This document shows positions 1 to 13,189 of a stretch of 64,000 bases of DNA, in pieces. How positions within the stretch are numbered: position 1 is the first letter of the stretch; the number at the start of each line of letters is the position of its first letter. Origin of the DNA: Tetrahymena elliotti 4EA (lineage: Eukaryota; Ciliophora; Oligohymenophorea; Hymenostomatida; Tetrahymenidae); the NCBI GenBank assembly GCA_000231825.2, contig JH720377.1, positions 224,762 to 288,761 of the forward strand. The letters run 5' to 3'. Both the position numbers and the translations under genes were made by a program. The notes beneath the pieces were generated by a model that did no database searches, was not told the origin of the DNA, and worked only from the letters and a program-made list of their open reading frames with translations.

Positions 1-821
1 TATTTCTTTTACTCTAATTAATCTAAAATTAAAAATTTTTTAATTAAAAATTTATGCACTTAACTTGGCTTAATTCAATGATATATTCAAAATTGAATAG
101 AAGATTTTTTTTTGAAATTAATTTTCCATTTCATTTCAAATAAAACTAAAATCTTGTATTTTGAATTTTCATCAAAAAAGGTTTTGAATTTTTTTATTTT
201 TGTAATTTTCACATAAAAAAAGTATAAAAAAAAAATATTATTCTTAAAATAATTCAATACATAATCATTTTTTATTTCAATTAAATGATTTACTTCTCAA
301 TTTCATAATATTATTTTAAATAATTTATATCCTCCTTTTTCTTTTTTCAATCTTATGCATTGGGTAGAGCTTTAAAAAAAAGAAAGTGATTTAGTTTATC
401 TTACTATTTTTATTTAAAAGAAATAGATTTATTAAAATTATATTAGGAATATTAAAGTATTACGCAATCAAGAATTACCTAAAATTTGAGAATTAATCTA
501 AAGATAAATATATTTAAAAGATTTAAGAAAAAATATTGAATGAAGACAAAATAATTTTTTTTAGAATGAAAACTTAAGAGATATTATTATAAAGTATGAA
601 GATACATATTTTAAAATGAGAACAAAAAAAAAGCATAAGAATAATTTTTATAGCATTTTATATTATTTTATTAATTTATTGATTTATTTTTTTGATTGTT
701 AGTTTGTTTGGTAAAATTTCTTAATTAATTAATTAGCCTTAATTATAAAGTACTTTTCTATTTAGTTATTATTACTATTATATTTATTTACAATTTATTT
801 TTTTTCTTCATATTTTTTCAG
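1..821. other. AT-rich spacer, no gene seen
   Basis: This stretch lies downstream of the RAD1-like gene. It is homopolymer-rich A/T sequence with TGA in every frame at short intervals. I see no exon-like stretch, RNA gene or repeat in it. Confidence 0.6.
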
Positions 822-1902
822 TCAATTACTTTAGGAATAGCAGTTTCTGTGTAAATTTTGCTTTCATCACTTTTTAATAATAAAAATCAATTTATTTAAA
901 AATATAAACTCTAAAAATTACTCTCTAGATAGAAGGAAAAGATTTCCTTATACATCTATCTTCATTTCTATTTCTGTATCTTTAGTTAAGAAAGAAAAGG
1001 CTGGATGAATTAACTTCGTTTTATATCTGTATCTGTTATATTTATATGGTTTTAATATTTTAAAAATAATGTAATAATTCTTACGTATATTATCTAGAAT
1101 CTCCCTTTATTTTTTTGAATTTATTTAAGCAAATTCTAAATACTTCATCACCTTATGTGCTATCATTTTCTATGTTAAGCTTTTTTTCTTCTCCTGTAAA
1201 ATCAAAATCAAAAACTAAATATTCAAGCTTCAAGTTAGTAAAAGCTTTTTCTACTAATTTAAACATGCTTCCCTAATGATTATTCAAACAAAATATATGT
1301 TAAGTAAAATATATATTTATTACTATTTTACACTTATGAATTCTAGCACAATTGGGAATTGATCTTTAGGAAGAAATGAATTAGAAATAGAATTTAGATT
1401 TTCTTAAGAATCATCTAATGTATTAAGTCTGATCACTTTATAAATAGTCATAGGATTTGAAGCATCATAGTCTTTACATTAGATGATGTAAAGCTTAGCT
1501 TTGTCTTAAAAATATTTTATTTCAATAGCTTTATCACTGTCTAAAAGCTTGTAGGATTAATCAAAATCCTTTAAATCTATTTTCATAACAAAACCAGAAG
1601 GAGTATTTGACATTCGCTCATTAAATTCTTTTTTTTAATTGAAGAACTCAGGAGCCAATTAAATAATGTTTGAAGTAATATTTCCCTTTGCCTTTGTAAT
1701 GAAGAGTAATCCATGATGGTTATTTACTAAAACATGAAAATCCTTTATTTTAAGTAAATTTACATTAATGATAATTTTATAATAAAAACTTTACTGTTTA
1801 TGATGCTGATTAAGTAAACTTTGCTAGAGAATCAAACAAATTTCTAATTGCTTTTGTGTAAGTTCCTTTAAAATGGAAAATGGGGGTTTCTTCTTGATCC
1901 AT
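822..1902 (-). CDS. RAD1: RAD1-like 9-1-1 checkpoint clamp subunit
   Basis: RAD1 is one of three subunits of the PCNA-like 9-1-1 ring that is loaded at damaged DNA and activates the ATR-type checkpoint kinase in the nucleus. Read with UAR as Gln, five exons (1902-1795, 1742-1332, 1272-1085, 1032-922, 846-822) join in frame to about 280 residues, the usual RAD1 length. Seen in the translation: an N-terminal clamp strand-helix segment (IFHFKGTYTKAIRNLF), an HGLLFITKAKG strand pair where RAD1 has its GIKVTVE segment, FVMKIDLKDF near the middle, and a C-terminal RYKTKLIHPAF...KIDVQGNLFLLSR matching RAD1's NRYKISLLKPS...RGFLSLQYMIR pattern. The start ATG is the first in frame. If the last intron is not removed, the protein ends at TGA 867-869 instead. 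HUS1 or another clamp is the alternative, but the C-terminus favours RAD1. Confidence 0.72.
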
Positions 1903-3327
1903 CTTAATATGTAAAATAGGTTTTGCTTAGCTTTTTTAATTTTTGATAAATAATATTTTTTTGTGAATTTATTATATGAATAAGATTATTTACCAATTTT
2001 TAACAAGTAATAAGAAACTATAAAATTTGATTATATAGTTATTTGGCTCTTTCCTTATTAAATTAAACAGTATATCTTTCCTGATAGAATACTAACAAAA
2101 TTTTTAATCAAATACCGCGAAAAAAATATAAGACAAAAATTAATATAGAATGAATATTCTATTAATTTAAAGCTATCCAAAAGAAATTAATTAGCTCTTT
2201 CATTTGTTATTATAGACATATTTATTAATTTTCATAAAAAGAGATACCTTCTAATTTATTTACTTCTTTTATTTTAAAAACTTATACTAATTCTCAAAAC
2301 AAACATTTTATTTCGATAAAAATAGATATTTCAAGCATGTAAATTAAGTAAAAAAATCCATTTGCTTAAAAATAAATAATTTGATAGAAATAAGATTAAA
2401 AATTAATTTTTAGAAAGATATAATTAATTATTTATTTTATTCTACCGTTTAATAGAAACGTTCCCTAAAATTCTTTATATATTGCAAAAAAATTAAAATT
2501 TTTTCTTTACAGATCCTTGTTAATATTTAAGTACATTTTTAAATATTAGCAAGCAATTAATACTGCTTTTATCAAATTTTATTTATTTATATTATGATAA
2601 AATAAAAATATATTGTAAAATAAAAAAATAGAAGGTGAATAAATTTATCAATATTCTTAACTTCTAGCCCTATTTTTTTCTTTAAAATATTCAAATGCTT
2701 TCATAGCTTTTCTATCAAAATAAAATGGTTATATTTGACTCAATTAATAATAATTAACATGAAAATAAGATACATAAAGAAAGAAGTTTGATACCTAATA
2801 AAATTTTATTTATAATTTAAAGATTAAGAAAATACTTACTTAATTAAATTATGTTTATTGTCCAAATCGGATTTTATTTACTAATAAGATTTATATATTT
2901 ACATTTAGGAATTTTTTTTGAGAAAAAATATATAAGATTTATATTTTAAAGATGATTTTATTTTTTCTAAAAGATTTTCATTTTAGGATTAATTTATGGT
3001 GTTATAGACATTTTAAATAATCTGCAAAGCTTTTAAAATTCACAAGTTTTTTTTCTGGTAATAATCAGAATTATTTTTAATTTTTTATCAGGAAAATATC
3101 AGAACAAACTCGAAATTTACACCAAACTCACTGTATTTGCTTATTTGAACGCTCTTAGGAAACACAGAAAGATATACTTATAGATTATTCTTCTTGCTCG
3201 TTTTTAATGGTCACATTGTTATGTTAAATGTAATGTCAATAAATACTAATTGAAAATTTTAGAAACAAAAAATAATTAATTTTTCTAAATTATAAATTAA
3301 TAATAAATTAATCTAAGCAAAAAAGAA
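1903..3327. promoter_or_regulatory. divergent intergenic region
   Basis: This 1.4-kb A/T-rich spacer lies between two divergent genes and must hold both upstream regions. I see no ORF-like exon, RNA gene or recognisable control element. Confidence 0.4.
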
Positions 3328-4077
3328 ATGCAAACTTAACCATAACCTTAACCCACCTACGTTTTGGCAGCTCCTAATCCTGCAGAAATGATTAGATGTA
3401 AGCTTCCTAGCCCATTTGATGGTGGATATGCAGATATTATCTTAGATCCATAAAATTTCATAGTACTCCCTCCTATTTAAGAAAAAAAGTCATTTTTCGA
3501 TAAATTAGCTGAAGGAACAAAAAAAGTTGCTCACCAAGCTACTTCAATTACAAAGAATTTTGTAGATAACAGAAAGCCTGTTATTTGTGTTTATTGCACA
3601 TCTTATCAAACTATTGATAACAACTAAGTCAATTATTATTGCTGCAACTGCAAGTATCTCAATAACAAAGGTAAAATAAACTTCTTAAATAGAAATTTTT
3701 TAATGCTAATTGTAATGACTTAATTCTTTTTAATAATGATAAATAGCTTAACCTCCTATTAGAAAAGTTATTTTCTGTGGAAACTGTAATGCTAAATAAG
3801 AAGTCGATCTTGGAAGTAATTGATTGATTCTTTTAGTTTTTTCATCAAAATTTTATAATAATCTTATTTTAATTGATTAGCTAATTGGTTTACAACTTGT
3901 TCAAAGTGTTCAAGACATAATATTATTCCTCTTTTAAAACCCATGCTTTAGGTTCCCCCTGGTCACCCTTGCTTAAATGATATCTAATCATAGTAATAAG
4001 GATAATAAGTATAGTAAAACTATGACGGATAGCTACAATAATAGCAATAGATGTATAATCCAAATGTAAAATAATGA
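3328..4077 (+). CDS. double zinc-ribbon protein
   Basis: Three exons (3328-3670, 3747-3815, 3881-4077) join in perfect phase to 202 residues. The protein carries two four-cysteine modules: C87-x2-C90...C105/C106-x-C108, and C125-x2-C128...C144-x2-C147. This spacing is typical of zinc ribbons, which bind one zinc each and often contact nucleic acid or protein. A Pro/Gln-rich N-terminus precedes them, and a Gln-rich tail follows. The second and third exons split the second ribbon. I do not recognise a named family. The cysteine pairs are seen directly; zinc binding is inferred. It could be a membrane-trafficking, LITAF-like or transcription-related zinc protein, but nothing decides this. Confidence 0.75.
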
Positions 4078-5136
4078 CCTGAATAATTTAAGCATAAATT
4101 AACAATAATTTATTAGTAAATATAGTATTTTATTATATATCATTTAGTTATCAATATTACCTATAGAAGTATTTTAATATTTCTTTCTTTGATAGAATAG
4201 ATTACTTTCAAATCAATATTTGTTGTGTTGTTTTTAAAATTTGTCTTTATCTAAAATGAAAAAAAATTTTATTGCTAAAGATTTGAGTCATAACTCAATG
4301 TTATCTTTACTTATGTTGCTTTAACCTTGAATATTTTTTGATTTATTTGATATTTTATTAATTTCATAAGAATAAAATACTTGAGGATTTGAGGATGGTA
4401 TGTTTATTCAATCATAAAAAAAATAAAATTAATAAAATATTAAAAGATTTATAAAATCTAACATAAAAAGTTCTTTTACTTAAAAATAAATATTTAAAAA
4501 GTAAGCAATTTTCATCAGGCTAATTAATATTAACTAGATAAAACATTATGTTTATGAATTCTATCTTAACCTTTTACATTTTGTAGCTCTAAATTGTTAT
4601 TACTTTTAAAAATTACAAATCTTTATAATGTTGAGACAAAAGAATACTAAAAAGATAGTTTTTATGTTTACTCAATTTCAAAAAAAAATAATAAAGTAAG
4701 ATATTTTAATTAGGTCAAAAATATTTTTTTACTGGTTAAAAATAATAAAAAATGTGTTTTACAGATTAATATTTATTCATTCAAAAGTATGGGGTAATTT
4801 TTACAATAAAAATATAACTGAGAATGTAAATAAAATAATATAATATAAGAAAGAGTAAATTACAGGTTGTTTTGTTAATTAATTTTTGTGAAAATATAGC
4901 TTAAGCACACTACTAACTAAGTATATCAATAATATGTAATTTGTATTTTTAATTATTTTCAGTGGTTATTATTTACAGTTTGATGTATTGATGATAGTAA
5001 TTCATTAAGAAGAGATAACTTTGAATCTAACTCAGTTTTTTATAATTTAACTTTTGTTTTAAATAGGTTATCTTGGAATACTCTTTCTTATATTTGATAG
5101 TTAACATAATTTAACTCTCTTGTTATTAATTATTTT
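4078..5136. other. convergent spacer, nothing seen
   Basis: This A/T-rich spacer lies between the 3' ends of two convergent genes. It contains T and A runs but no exon-like reading frame or RNA gene that I can support. Confidence 0.5.
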
Positions 5137-5486
5137 TCAGTTTCTATATTGCAATGACGCCAAGTTCCAAAAGCTCGGCTGAGTGCATGCATTTACTTTA
5201 TTTCTTTTTTCATAGTAAGAGAGTATATTAAACAAATAGCTTATTATTTCCTTATTTTCTTTTACATAGTTATTTGCATTTCTTTTATTAATTTTTCTTC
5301 AATTTATTTAGGATTCAAATTTTTCAAATTAGCTGTTTTATTTTTAGAATTTTAGGCTGTAATAGGGCTTTTATCTCTTTTCATTGTTGGTTTTTCCCAT
5401 TTAAGTGCATCATTAAAAGCTCCTTTACCTATATTCTCAATATTTACTCCTGTATCTGATAGCTAAGAATTACTTCTATTCTACAT
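5137..5486 (-). CDS. short hypothetical protein, two exons
   Basis: Two exons (5486-5266 and 5203-5137) join in phase to a 95-residue hydrophilic protein rich in Lys, Asn and Ser, ending at TGA. The start lies in a typical ciliate A-rich context. The N-terminal half contains FNDALKWEKPTMKRDKSP and the second exon reads NACTQPSFWNLASLQYRN, which looks like a short conserved peptide rather than random sequence. No signal peptide, membrane segment or known domain is visible. The opposite strand gives a deceptive hydrophobic reading here that is broken by TGA. Function unknown. The gene lies tail-side of the larger coiled-coil gene on the same strand. Confidence 0.6.
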
Positions 5487-5917
5487 TTTTGTTATCGATT
5501 GATTAAAAAAGAAATGAAAGAATTATATTATTTTACTTATTATTAGTGTTATTGGAACATTCCCTAGATTTCTTAACGAGGTATATTTGCTGATAATCTA
5601 AAACAATTTCTTGCAAAACGATGGAATGCTACTACTATTTATAGTTTTTCTGCTCTTCTCTATCTTAGTAGTATTGAGTTGAATAAAATTGATAAGCGAT
5701 TTTAATAGAATTTTTTTCTTTCATAATCCATTAGAGCCATCTCATACTCTTTACGCTTTTTACTAAGTTTTTTCTATAAAAAGTAATTTACTTAAAAATA
5801 AATAAAAATAGAATAAATATTACTATTGGGAATCTATTTTATCTTTACAATTATGAAGCTTTTTATTCCCATTTATAATCTAAGAATTACTAAGCTTGAG
5901 GATCAAATTCTATTTAA
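5487..5917. other. spacer between two minus-strand genes
   Basis: This A/T-rich spacer is presumably the upstream region of the short hypothetical gene and the 3' region of the coiled-coil gene. No other feature was seen. Confidence 0.4.
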
Positions 5918-8110
5918 TCAATTTTCTAGAAGTGAGCTGAATTATAACATTTCAATTTCCAAAGATACAAAAAGAAAGTTTTGACAAGTTAATTCTACCC
6001 TTTACTCTTTTTTGAGCTTAATTTTAGCCAAAGCTCTAAAAATTTAATAATCATTTTCTTCCTTTTTCAAATAAATATGTGTAAAAATAAGAACAAAATA
6101 AATCTAAACAAATTGATACTCTTTAGATTCTTTTATAAGTTGCTAAATATCAATATTAGATTAGTCGTTGTAATCATCATAGCTATTATTACCTAAATTT
6201 TAATTATTTTCAGTTTACTCATACTCAACTATTCTCCTTTTAAGATCTAAAAGTTCATCTTTCAAGCAATTATTTTCCTCTTCAAGACTTTTAACAGCTT
6301 TAAAATATTTTCTTAAAATACACATAAAAATTATAAAGGGACTTACTTCCATGTTCATCTGCATTATTGTAAGAATTTCTGTTCTAAAATAAATTTTAAT
6401 AAAATTTTAGTAAAAAAATAAATTAAGATGATTTTTAAATAATTTTACCCTAAAAGTAATTTCTTATTTATGATCAGAAAGACGATTATATTCTGCTATG
6501 TCTTTCAAGATTTAGTTATATTTTATGGATTTGCTTGGATCATTTTAAATCAAAAATTAAACATTCTAGCTAATTTGATTAATATTTGCAGCAGGTTCAT
6601 AATTTTAAGTTAAATTAGAATATTATGAGAAAATGTTCATTTCTATTTCAAGTTTCATTTACTTTTTCTCTAAATTTTTTTACTTTTACTGCAATAACTC
6701 CCCTTCTTGCTTGAGGTTCTATTCATACTATTAAATCATCAATTACTTTTGCTACAATTAAGCATAATCTTCTTTTTATTTCTTCATAATTTCATATTCT
6801 TTTTTCAAATAATTTTCAACTATCTCCATTTTGAATCTTTCCTCCAACAACTAAACTTCTAAGTTTTTGAGAATTTCACTTTTTCTTTTCAAAAATTATG
6901 GGTTCTCCTCCCAATTCTTTTTATAATTGAAACAGTTATTTATTTTTTGTGTAAGATATTATTCTATGATTTACCTAAAAGAGAATATAAAACTAATTAT
7001 TGTCTGTCTTGAATTAAGAATCTTGATTAGGAAGATTTTCAGCATAATGAATAAAATTTTCATAAATTTCTTTTTTCATATTTGCTAGTCTTAGTCTTAG
7101 CTACTCTTTTGACCCCAGTAAATTTAAGGGCTCAAATTTTAATTCTTTTACTCTAAAATCTATTTCTTATTCTTGATTTTTAATATCTTGGATCATTTCT
7201 TCATATTGATTGATTTTATGGTTTAGTTGCTCTTCAAGAAACTTTACATTATTTTCTCTTCTAATTAAATCCTCAAGATGTTCGTCATATTGGCCTGCTT
7301 ATTGTAATCTATTTTAACTTTACTAATCAATAGCTCTCTTTATTTCATCTCCTTTTAACAGAGACTAAGTTTAGTTATCTCTAACCTTTTTCTCTTCAAA
7401 CCTAAATAAATAATTTTTATAGCTTTAAATTTACCCATATAAATATTTACTTTAAAGATTTCATTTTCTCAATAAGATAAGCCTCTTTTTACTCAAGCTA
7501 TCTCTCCCTTTCCTAATTGTTTTCTGCTTTAAAATTGTTTCCTTGCTAAGAATTAATAAGTAAAAGCATTTTTTATTTATTATTATCTCCTTATTGCTTA
7601 TTGTGATTCTCTAAATCTAAAACTTATTAATTGAGCTGAATATTTTTGAGTCTTTCAAATGCATAGTTTTTTTCATTACTAAGATTAAAATTATATTTTA
7701 ACATTATTTAAAATAGATAAAAATTAAGATTACCTTGATGTATCTTACTTAATTTGAATTGCATGTAATTTATAAATACCTAACATAAATCTTAAAGATA
7801 TTTCCTTTTTCAGAGCCTCTTTTAGATAAACTAAGAACCATTTTAAATTAAAATTAGAATAAAAACATATTAACAAATGTGAATAATACCATCAATATCA
7901 TCCTAGCTTCTAGAGCTCTAATACTATTATGAATTATTGTATTATCCAAATGAATTCATATCTGCTTATGGATTATATTATCTAAAGCTTTATTAGCCAG
8001 AATATTCAAACTAATTATGCTATGCTTGCACTATTTATAATTTATTAAAACTAGTTTAAAACTTTGAAATTAATTTATTAACTCATACCATTATTTCCTC
8101 CAAAACTCAT
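5918..8110 (-). CDS. coiled-coil protein, multi-exon
   Basis: I read about eight exons separated by short AT-rich introns, giving roughly 600 residues. The protein starts MSFGGNN, followed by a Gln/Ser/Asn-rich segment of about 50 residues. A helical segment (VYLKEALKKEISLRFMLGIY) comes next, then long Glu/Lys/Gln-rich heptad-like coiled coil such as LEDLIRRENNVKFLEEQL and VKSLEEENNCLKDELL. It ends with a short mixed tail before TGA. The exon joins I tested keep frame. The last proposed intron near 6100 has a length divisible by three, so the C-terminus is open to two models. The protein is likely structural, in a cytoskeletal or ciliary complex, but I recognise no family. Only the coiled-coil nature is seen directly. 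Confidence 0.65.
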
Positions 8111-8939
8111 CCTTTTTTGCTTTATGATTTCCTTATTTTTAGATATTAATTTTGAATTTTAAAGTTTTCAACTCCTCTTTTTTAGTTAATTAAAGTTAAT
8201 CCTTATAAATCTTTAAAAATTCAAAATTTTTATTTATTTGAGTAAAAAAATAGTTATTTATCAACATGATAGTAGTTATTCATATCTCTTCAAAACCATA
8301 AACTAAATTACAATTACATTCCAAAAAATTTTTACTCATACATTTATCTTTTAATTCTCAATTTACTTTTTTAGAACAAACAAACAACATGAACAAAAAT
8401 TCTTCTTTAAAATTCTAAAATACTTAAAATAATATTGTAAATTTTAAGAATAACTGTAAATGTCCATTAAAAACTGATTACAAGCAATATATATTATTCA
8501 TCTTACCTAACAAAATTAATTGAAATTCTTCAAAAATTAAAAGAAAAGTATTTTATTCTCAATAAAATAAAAAGAAAGAAAGGGATATTAAAATATTTTA
8601 TAGCTTGTAGCTTTCATTTCATTGTTTTAATCATTTTTTTGATAAAATTTTCTCAAAATTTAGAATAAAAATAAAGAGCTTACATAATATAAGAATTTAT
8701 CCTAATTTTTGATTGTTTTTGATGATGGTAAGAAGGATATGAACAATATTTAGCAATATTTTATGATATTTACTATGATTATTAGTGATGAATATTAATT
8801 AAAATAAGAATATATTTATTTATTATCATCAAAAGTATCAAAAATTATAAAGAAAAGAGTGTCTATAGCAGGCCTAATTTCATCAATTAATTTATAAAGA
8901 GCAAAAAAATAAAAAAATATTATCAAAAAGGAAAAATAG
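8111..8939. promoter_or_regulatory. divergent intergenic region
   Basis: This A/T-rich spacer lies between divergent genes and holds the upstream regions of both. No coding or RNA signal was seen. Confidence 0.4.
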
Positions 8940-11900
8940 ATGAAGAAAATAAAGCTTGAATTTTACAAATATGTATTTGCTCCTATTTGCTTGGCAGTTT
9001 TCGTCATACTTATTGAGAATTTTGTGATGATATAATTAGTGAATAAAAATGCTTTGTAAAGAATGCAAGATTATTTTAATGAGATGGGATATGATTATAT
9101 AAAATAGTAGAATTAAATTTAATAAGTATACATGCAAATTAAGTATGCCTACAGTATGTAGTAGATATCAACAATGAGGTCGCTTTTGATGAAAAATTAC
9201 AATCAATAAATAAATATAAAATCAATTCCAAACCTGGATTAATATTTAGTTAAAATACAGAACAGAGCAATCTTAAAGAGTACTTAAGCTACTGAGAATA
9301 TAAAATATTTTGTATGGAATTCAATAAATAAAGATGTAGACAATATTTAATAATGGAGCTAAGTAGAAAAAAATTTTTTAGATGGGTTTAAAAGTATATT
9401 AGCAATTGTTCCTATAGTACAAAATTTTGCAAGTTTTTATACAGTTGATGAGCAAAGTAAACTTTTAATAGGGAATCCTTTAAATATAGATGTCCCAGGT
9501 TTCTAAGAATAAAAATATTATAATCCAACAGAATAAAATTGGTATTAAGTTTCTTCTTCATAAATAGACTTAACTAGCAGTATATTTATTTATAACTAGC
9601 CTGTATGGTATAATGATATTATAACACCATTGTGTACTTAGATTATCAATAACAGTATTTTATTAATCCTTTATTGTACAAATATTTATAAATGTTTAAT
9701 TTATTAGATTAAGTTCAAGTTTCAATAGCTTGCTCTAATTTGAATCTAAACAAAGATCTTCAATAGATTAAAAGTAACTCCTCAGACACATATTTATCAA
9801 AAGTATATTCATATCTAATCCAACCCTAAACAAGGTAGATTATTGGATCAACACATTACACAGATGATTATTTGTAAACTATAGATACTTATGAGTATGG
9901 AGAAAATTATTAATAATTTAAGGGTTATTAGAATTTTTATGATCAAACAAGTTTTATAACAACAGACAGCAAATATATTTACAAAGACAAAGATTACTGC
10001 TCATATCAATACACAGAAACACCAAAAACTATCGAATTTATAGATGATTAAAAAGATGATTTTATTTTAGTTATTAGTAGTATTTTATTATGTGAAAAGA
10101 ACTATCAAAATAAGTATAATCTTGTTAGAGTTTCTTATTTAGGTAGTCTTTTATTTTCTTCTCAAATTTAATTATAATTAAAAGCTTTAAAACAGGTAAT
10201 GCAGTTAATAAGAGTTTACTTAAAGATTTTGTTTTAGAGAAAACAGCAACAATGTCTATTAATTAAGAAATAAGTCTCCTCATTTCAATTATTCTTTTAT
10301 TCGGATCTGTGCTTTTTATTATTTTTATTGGATTTTATATCAACTAAGAAATATTGAATCCTATTGAAAATTTCACTAAAGGTAAATAAATTTATTTCTG
10401 TAATCAATCAATCACTCACTCATTCTCTTAAACAATTAAATACTTTTCTGATTTTTTAAATTCTCTGAAATGAGTTTTCTTTTAGTTAGTTTTAGGGAGT
10501 GGAATAACAGCAATTAACTTTATTTCCATCTATTGTTTCTCATTTGTTATTTAATAAAAAAATAGGGTTGAAAATTCTAGACGCAGATTCAATAAAGATA
10601 ATATTTAAAAAAATAGAAAGTATGTAAGAAGGAAATTTAAAAACAGAAGTTTATTAACCATTAACTGCATATCATAATCTATTAGCTTTAGTAAGTGAAG
10701 GCAATTAATTATACTAAGAAGGGCAAACTGAAGAAGCATTTGATCTTTTCAAAAAAAGTCAGTAGATTTATAATTACCTAGGGAATAATGAAGGATGCAG
10801 TATTTGTTTACACAATTAAGGAGTAATTTTAATAAATTAAAATAAATTACCTGAGGGTATGGAACTAATTAAGCAAAGTCTTGATTTATGCTGGTAAGAG
10901 AGATTCGATTTTCAATAAAAGTATCTAAGTTAAGGAATTTCTGAAGAAGAGATACTGACGGATGAGCGTTATTACCATATGTTAATTACTATTTGTAGAA
11001 GAACATTTACATTAATTGAAGCTAATTTACTGCTCATCAGATAATTCTAAATGGGAAACAGACTTCAAAAAGTAAATGCATAAACAATTATTGAACTGAT
11101 AAATGATGTAATTGATATCTAAAACGTTTTATGCAAATTTGGAAAGGTTACAAGCATTCTTATTTATGCTAAAATTTAATTATCTTATTTTTATTACTTG
11201 TAAGATGATTTAGACCATTCATAATCAATTTATAATTATGCAGAAGAAGCTTATGATGGCTACTTCCCAAAGCTAAGTTATAATCTTGTGAATAGCTATC
11301 CATTATGTGTACTTCATTAAGCTCTTTTAGTGCAAAAAGCCTTAATTCAAGAAAAACTTGGGAATCTATACTAGGCAGCTCAGCTATTCACTATTTCAAT
11401 TGTAAAAAAAATGTTTATTTATTTAAATTAAATAATGTTATAAAAATTAAAGGAAGAAGTAGAAGAGTACAAGCCAGATCTTAAATATGAAGCACTTCTA
11501 GGATTGTAGAGAATTTTATCAAAAATGGATGTTTAAAGCCCTTATATAAATTACTTTTTATCTACTTTTTAGGAATCTGTAAAAGAGGTTTATTTTTTTA
11601 TAGACTTGAGTCTCGGTTATTTAAATTAAGTAATTTAAATGAGAGAGAGAATTATTAAACTTTTTTGTAATCCAGAAGATAGAATATCTTAGATTTCATT
11701 GTCTACAAAATTATAAGTTAATTTTCTAAAAATTTCAAGCAGTGATGAATATATAAGATAATAATAAATTGATCATTATGATTTCAATGTTTCTTTTTTT
11801 CAAGAAGGATTAAAAGGTATTTACTAAAAGATTCAACAAAGTACTGAGTATGCAAGTTCTGTGCCTAATGGTGATTTCGAAGTTGTGTACCGTGGAAAAA

Positions 11901-12223
11901 GCATAAATTTTATAAAACATCCTTATTTAAACATGAAATAGATATTGATCATCTTTACTGATTTATCCAAGTTTATCTTAAATGAAGTAAGTGACTAAGA
12001 CTTGAAAGATTTAAGTGAAAACTACACAATAATATTGATAGATGTTAGCAGCGAATATGTGAATACAGATTAAATGTTTAACAAAATAGTATTATCAGAA
12101 AACCTAAATTATTATCATTACTTCTCTTTCAATAGTATAAATAATACTTTAATAGATTAGTGGAGGTATCTTACATAAGAGTAAAATGCAAACTTTAAAT
12201 TCAACATGGAATTTTTCTAATGA
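8940..12223 (+). CDS. Cache-HAMP-TPR-VWA-like membrane receptor
   Basis: Four exons (8940-9654, 9708-10142, 10196-10381, 10566-12223) join in phase to 997 residues. The order is: a short cytoplasmic N-terminus; a membrane helix at about 11-33; a large extracytoplasmic region at about 34-405 resembling a double-Cache sensor; a second membrane helix at about 408-433; a HAMP-like linker (LNPIENFTKGLKILDADS); TPR-like helices around 470-560 (SEGNQLYQEGQTEEAFDLF, then HNQGVILINQNKLPEGMELI); and a C-terminal part at about 780-995 (VYFFIDLSLGYLNQ, ILIIFTDLSKF) resembling a von Willebrand A fold without a full metal site. The protein probably senses a ligand outside and signals through TPR and VWA-like modules inside. 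No kinase or cyclase domain is present. Domain names rest on pattern reading. Confidence 0.8.
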
Positions 12224-13189
12224 ATAGAAAAATTTTAATTTAAATTTCAGAAAAGAAAGAAAATAATTTAGTTGATGAGAAAAAACCCTTTCAAGAAGAA
12301 ATATCTTGCATAATTAAATGGAGATCAATAAAATTCAAGCCAATTTTATATTGAAATTAACAAAGTTACTTTAAATTTATAAACATTTGTTAACAAACTT
12401 TTAAATTTATAAAATATATTTTTTGTTAATGTTGTTTTTATCATTATTCGATAAAATATTATTTATAATGAGGGAAGATATGAAAAATATCTTACAAATT
12501 AATTAGGATTTTAATTTTTTTATCAAAATAAAATTATTTAAATATGAGTTATAGTAAGAGATAAACATAAATAAATTATTAACATTTTTTTAAAAAGAAA
12601 TAAATTTGTAATTAATTTAATATGAAAGAGTGAAAACATAAAACTTAGATAAATTTTTAAGGATAGAAAAAATTTGCATTAAGTATTAGGAAATAGACTA
12701 ATTTACACAATATAAAATACCTATGTATTAATTTCTATTTTAAAATTTGAATTTATTTCAATAAATTTAATAAGTTTTTCTAGGATTCTATAAAAATAAA
12801 TCAAATTCTAAGAAATAAAACAAATATTTTTATATTTTTTAATACAAAAATCTAGAAAGTTGATTTCGCTTCACTGACAATTTATGTGAAGATTAACAGA
12901 AATAAAAACATGTGAGGATTAATTATATTAATTTAAAATTTTTTGAAATTATTGTAATATATAATTTGATTTAAGTAAAGGAAGATACTTTCAAAAGACT
13001 GATTAGTCAATTTTTATCTGTATTAATTAATAAAACTAGATAATTATTGTGTGATTTTAATTAAATAGTATAATATTAATATTACAATCAAAAAATAAAT
13101 TGAAACAAGCAAATCAAAATTGATATCTTTCATTAAAAAATTAGTGATAGAAATAAACTCTTTCAAAGATTAAATCATAAATTAGAATA
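12224..13189. other. spacer between tandem genes
   Basis: This nearly pure A/T spacer holds the 3' region of the receptor gene and the upstream region of the transporter gene. No other feature was seen. Confidence 0.5.

Noticed and set aside
5240..5990. Plus-strand reading that looks like a multi-pass membrane protein or a UGA=Trp gene
   Set aside because: It contains several TGA codons, and the opposite strand carries two phase-consistent genes with TGA stops and good splice junctions over the same bases. The hydrophobic look is the antisense of Lys/Glu/Asn-rich coding sequence.
10400..10430. Short AATC/ACTC microsatellite-like run
   Set aside because: It lies inside an intron and has only a few imperfect copies.
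10382..10565. Alternative exon of the Cache receptor containing LTLFPSIVSHLLF
   Set aside because: Its frame cannot be joined to the upstream exon in phase, whereas splicing AAAG|GTAAAT...AATAG|GGTTG keeps frame and restores a HAMP-like linker.
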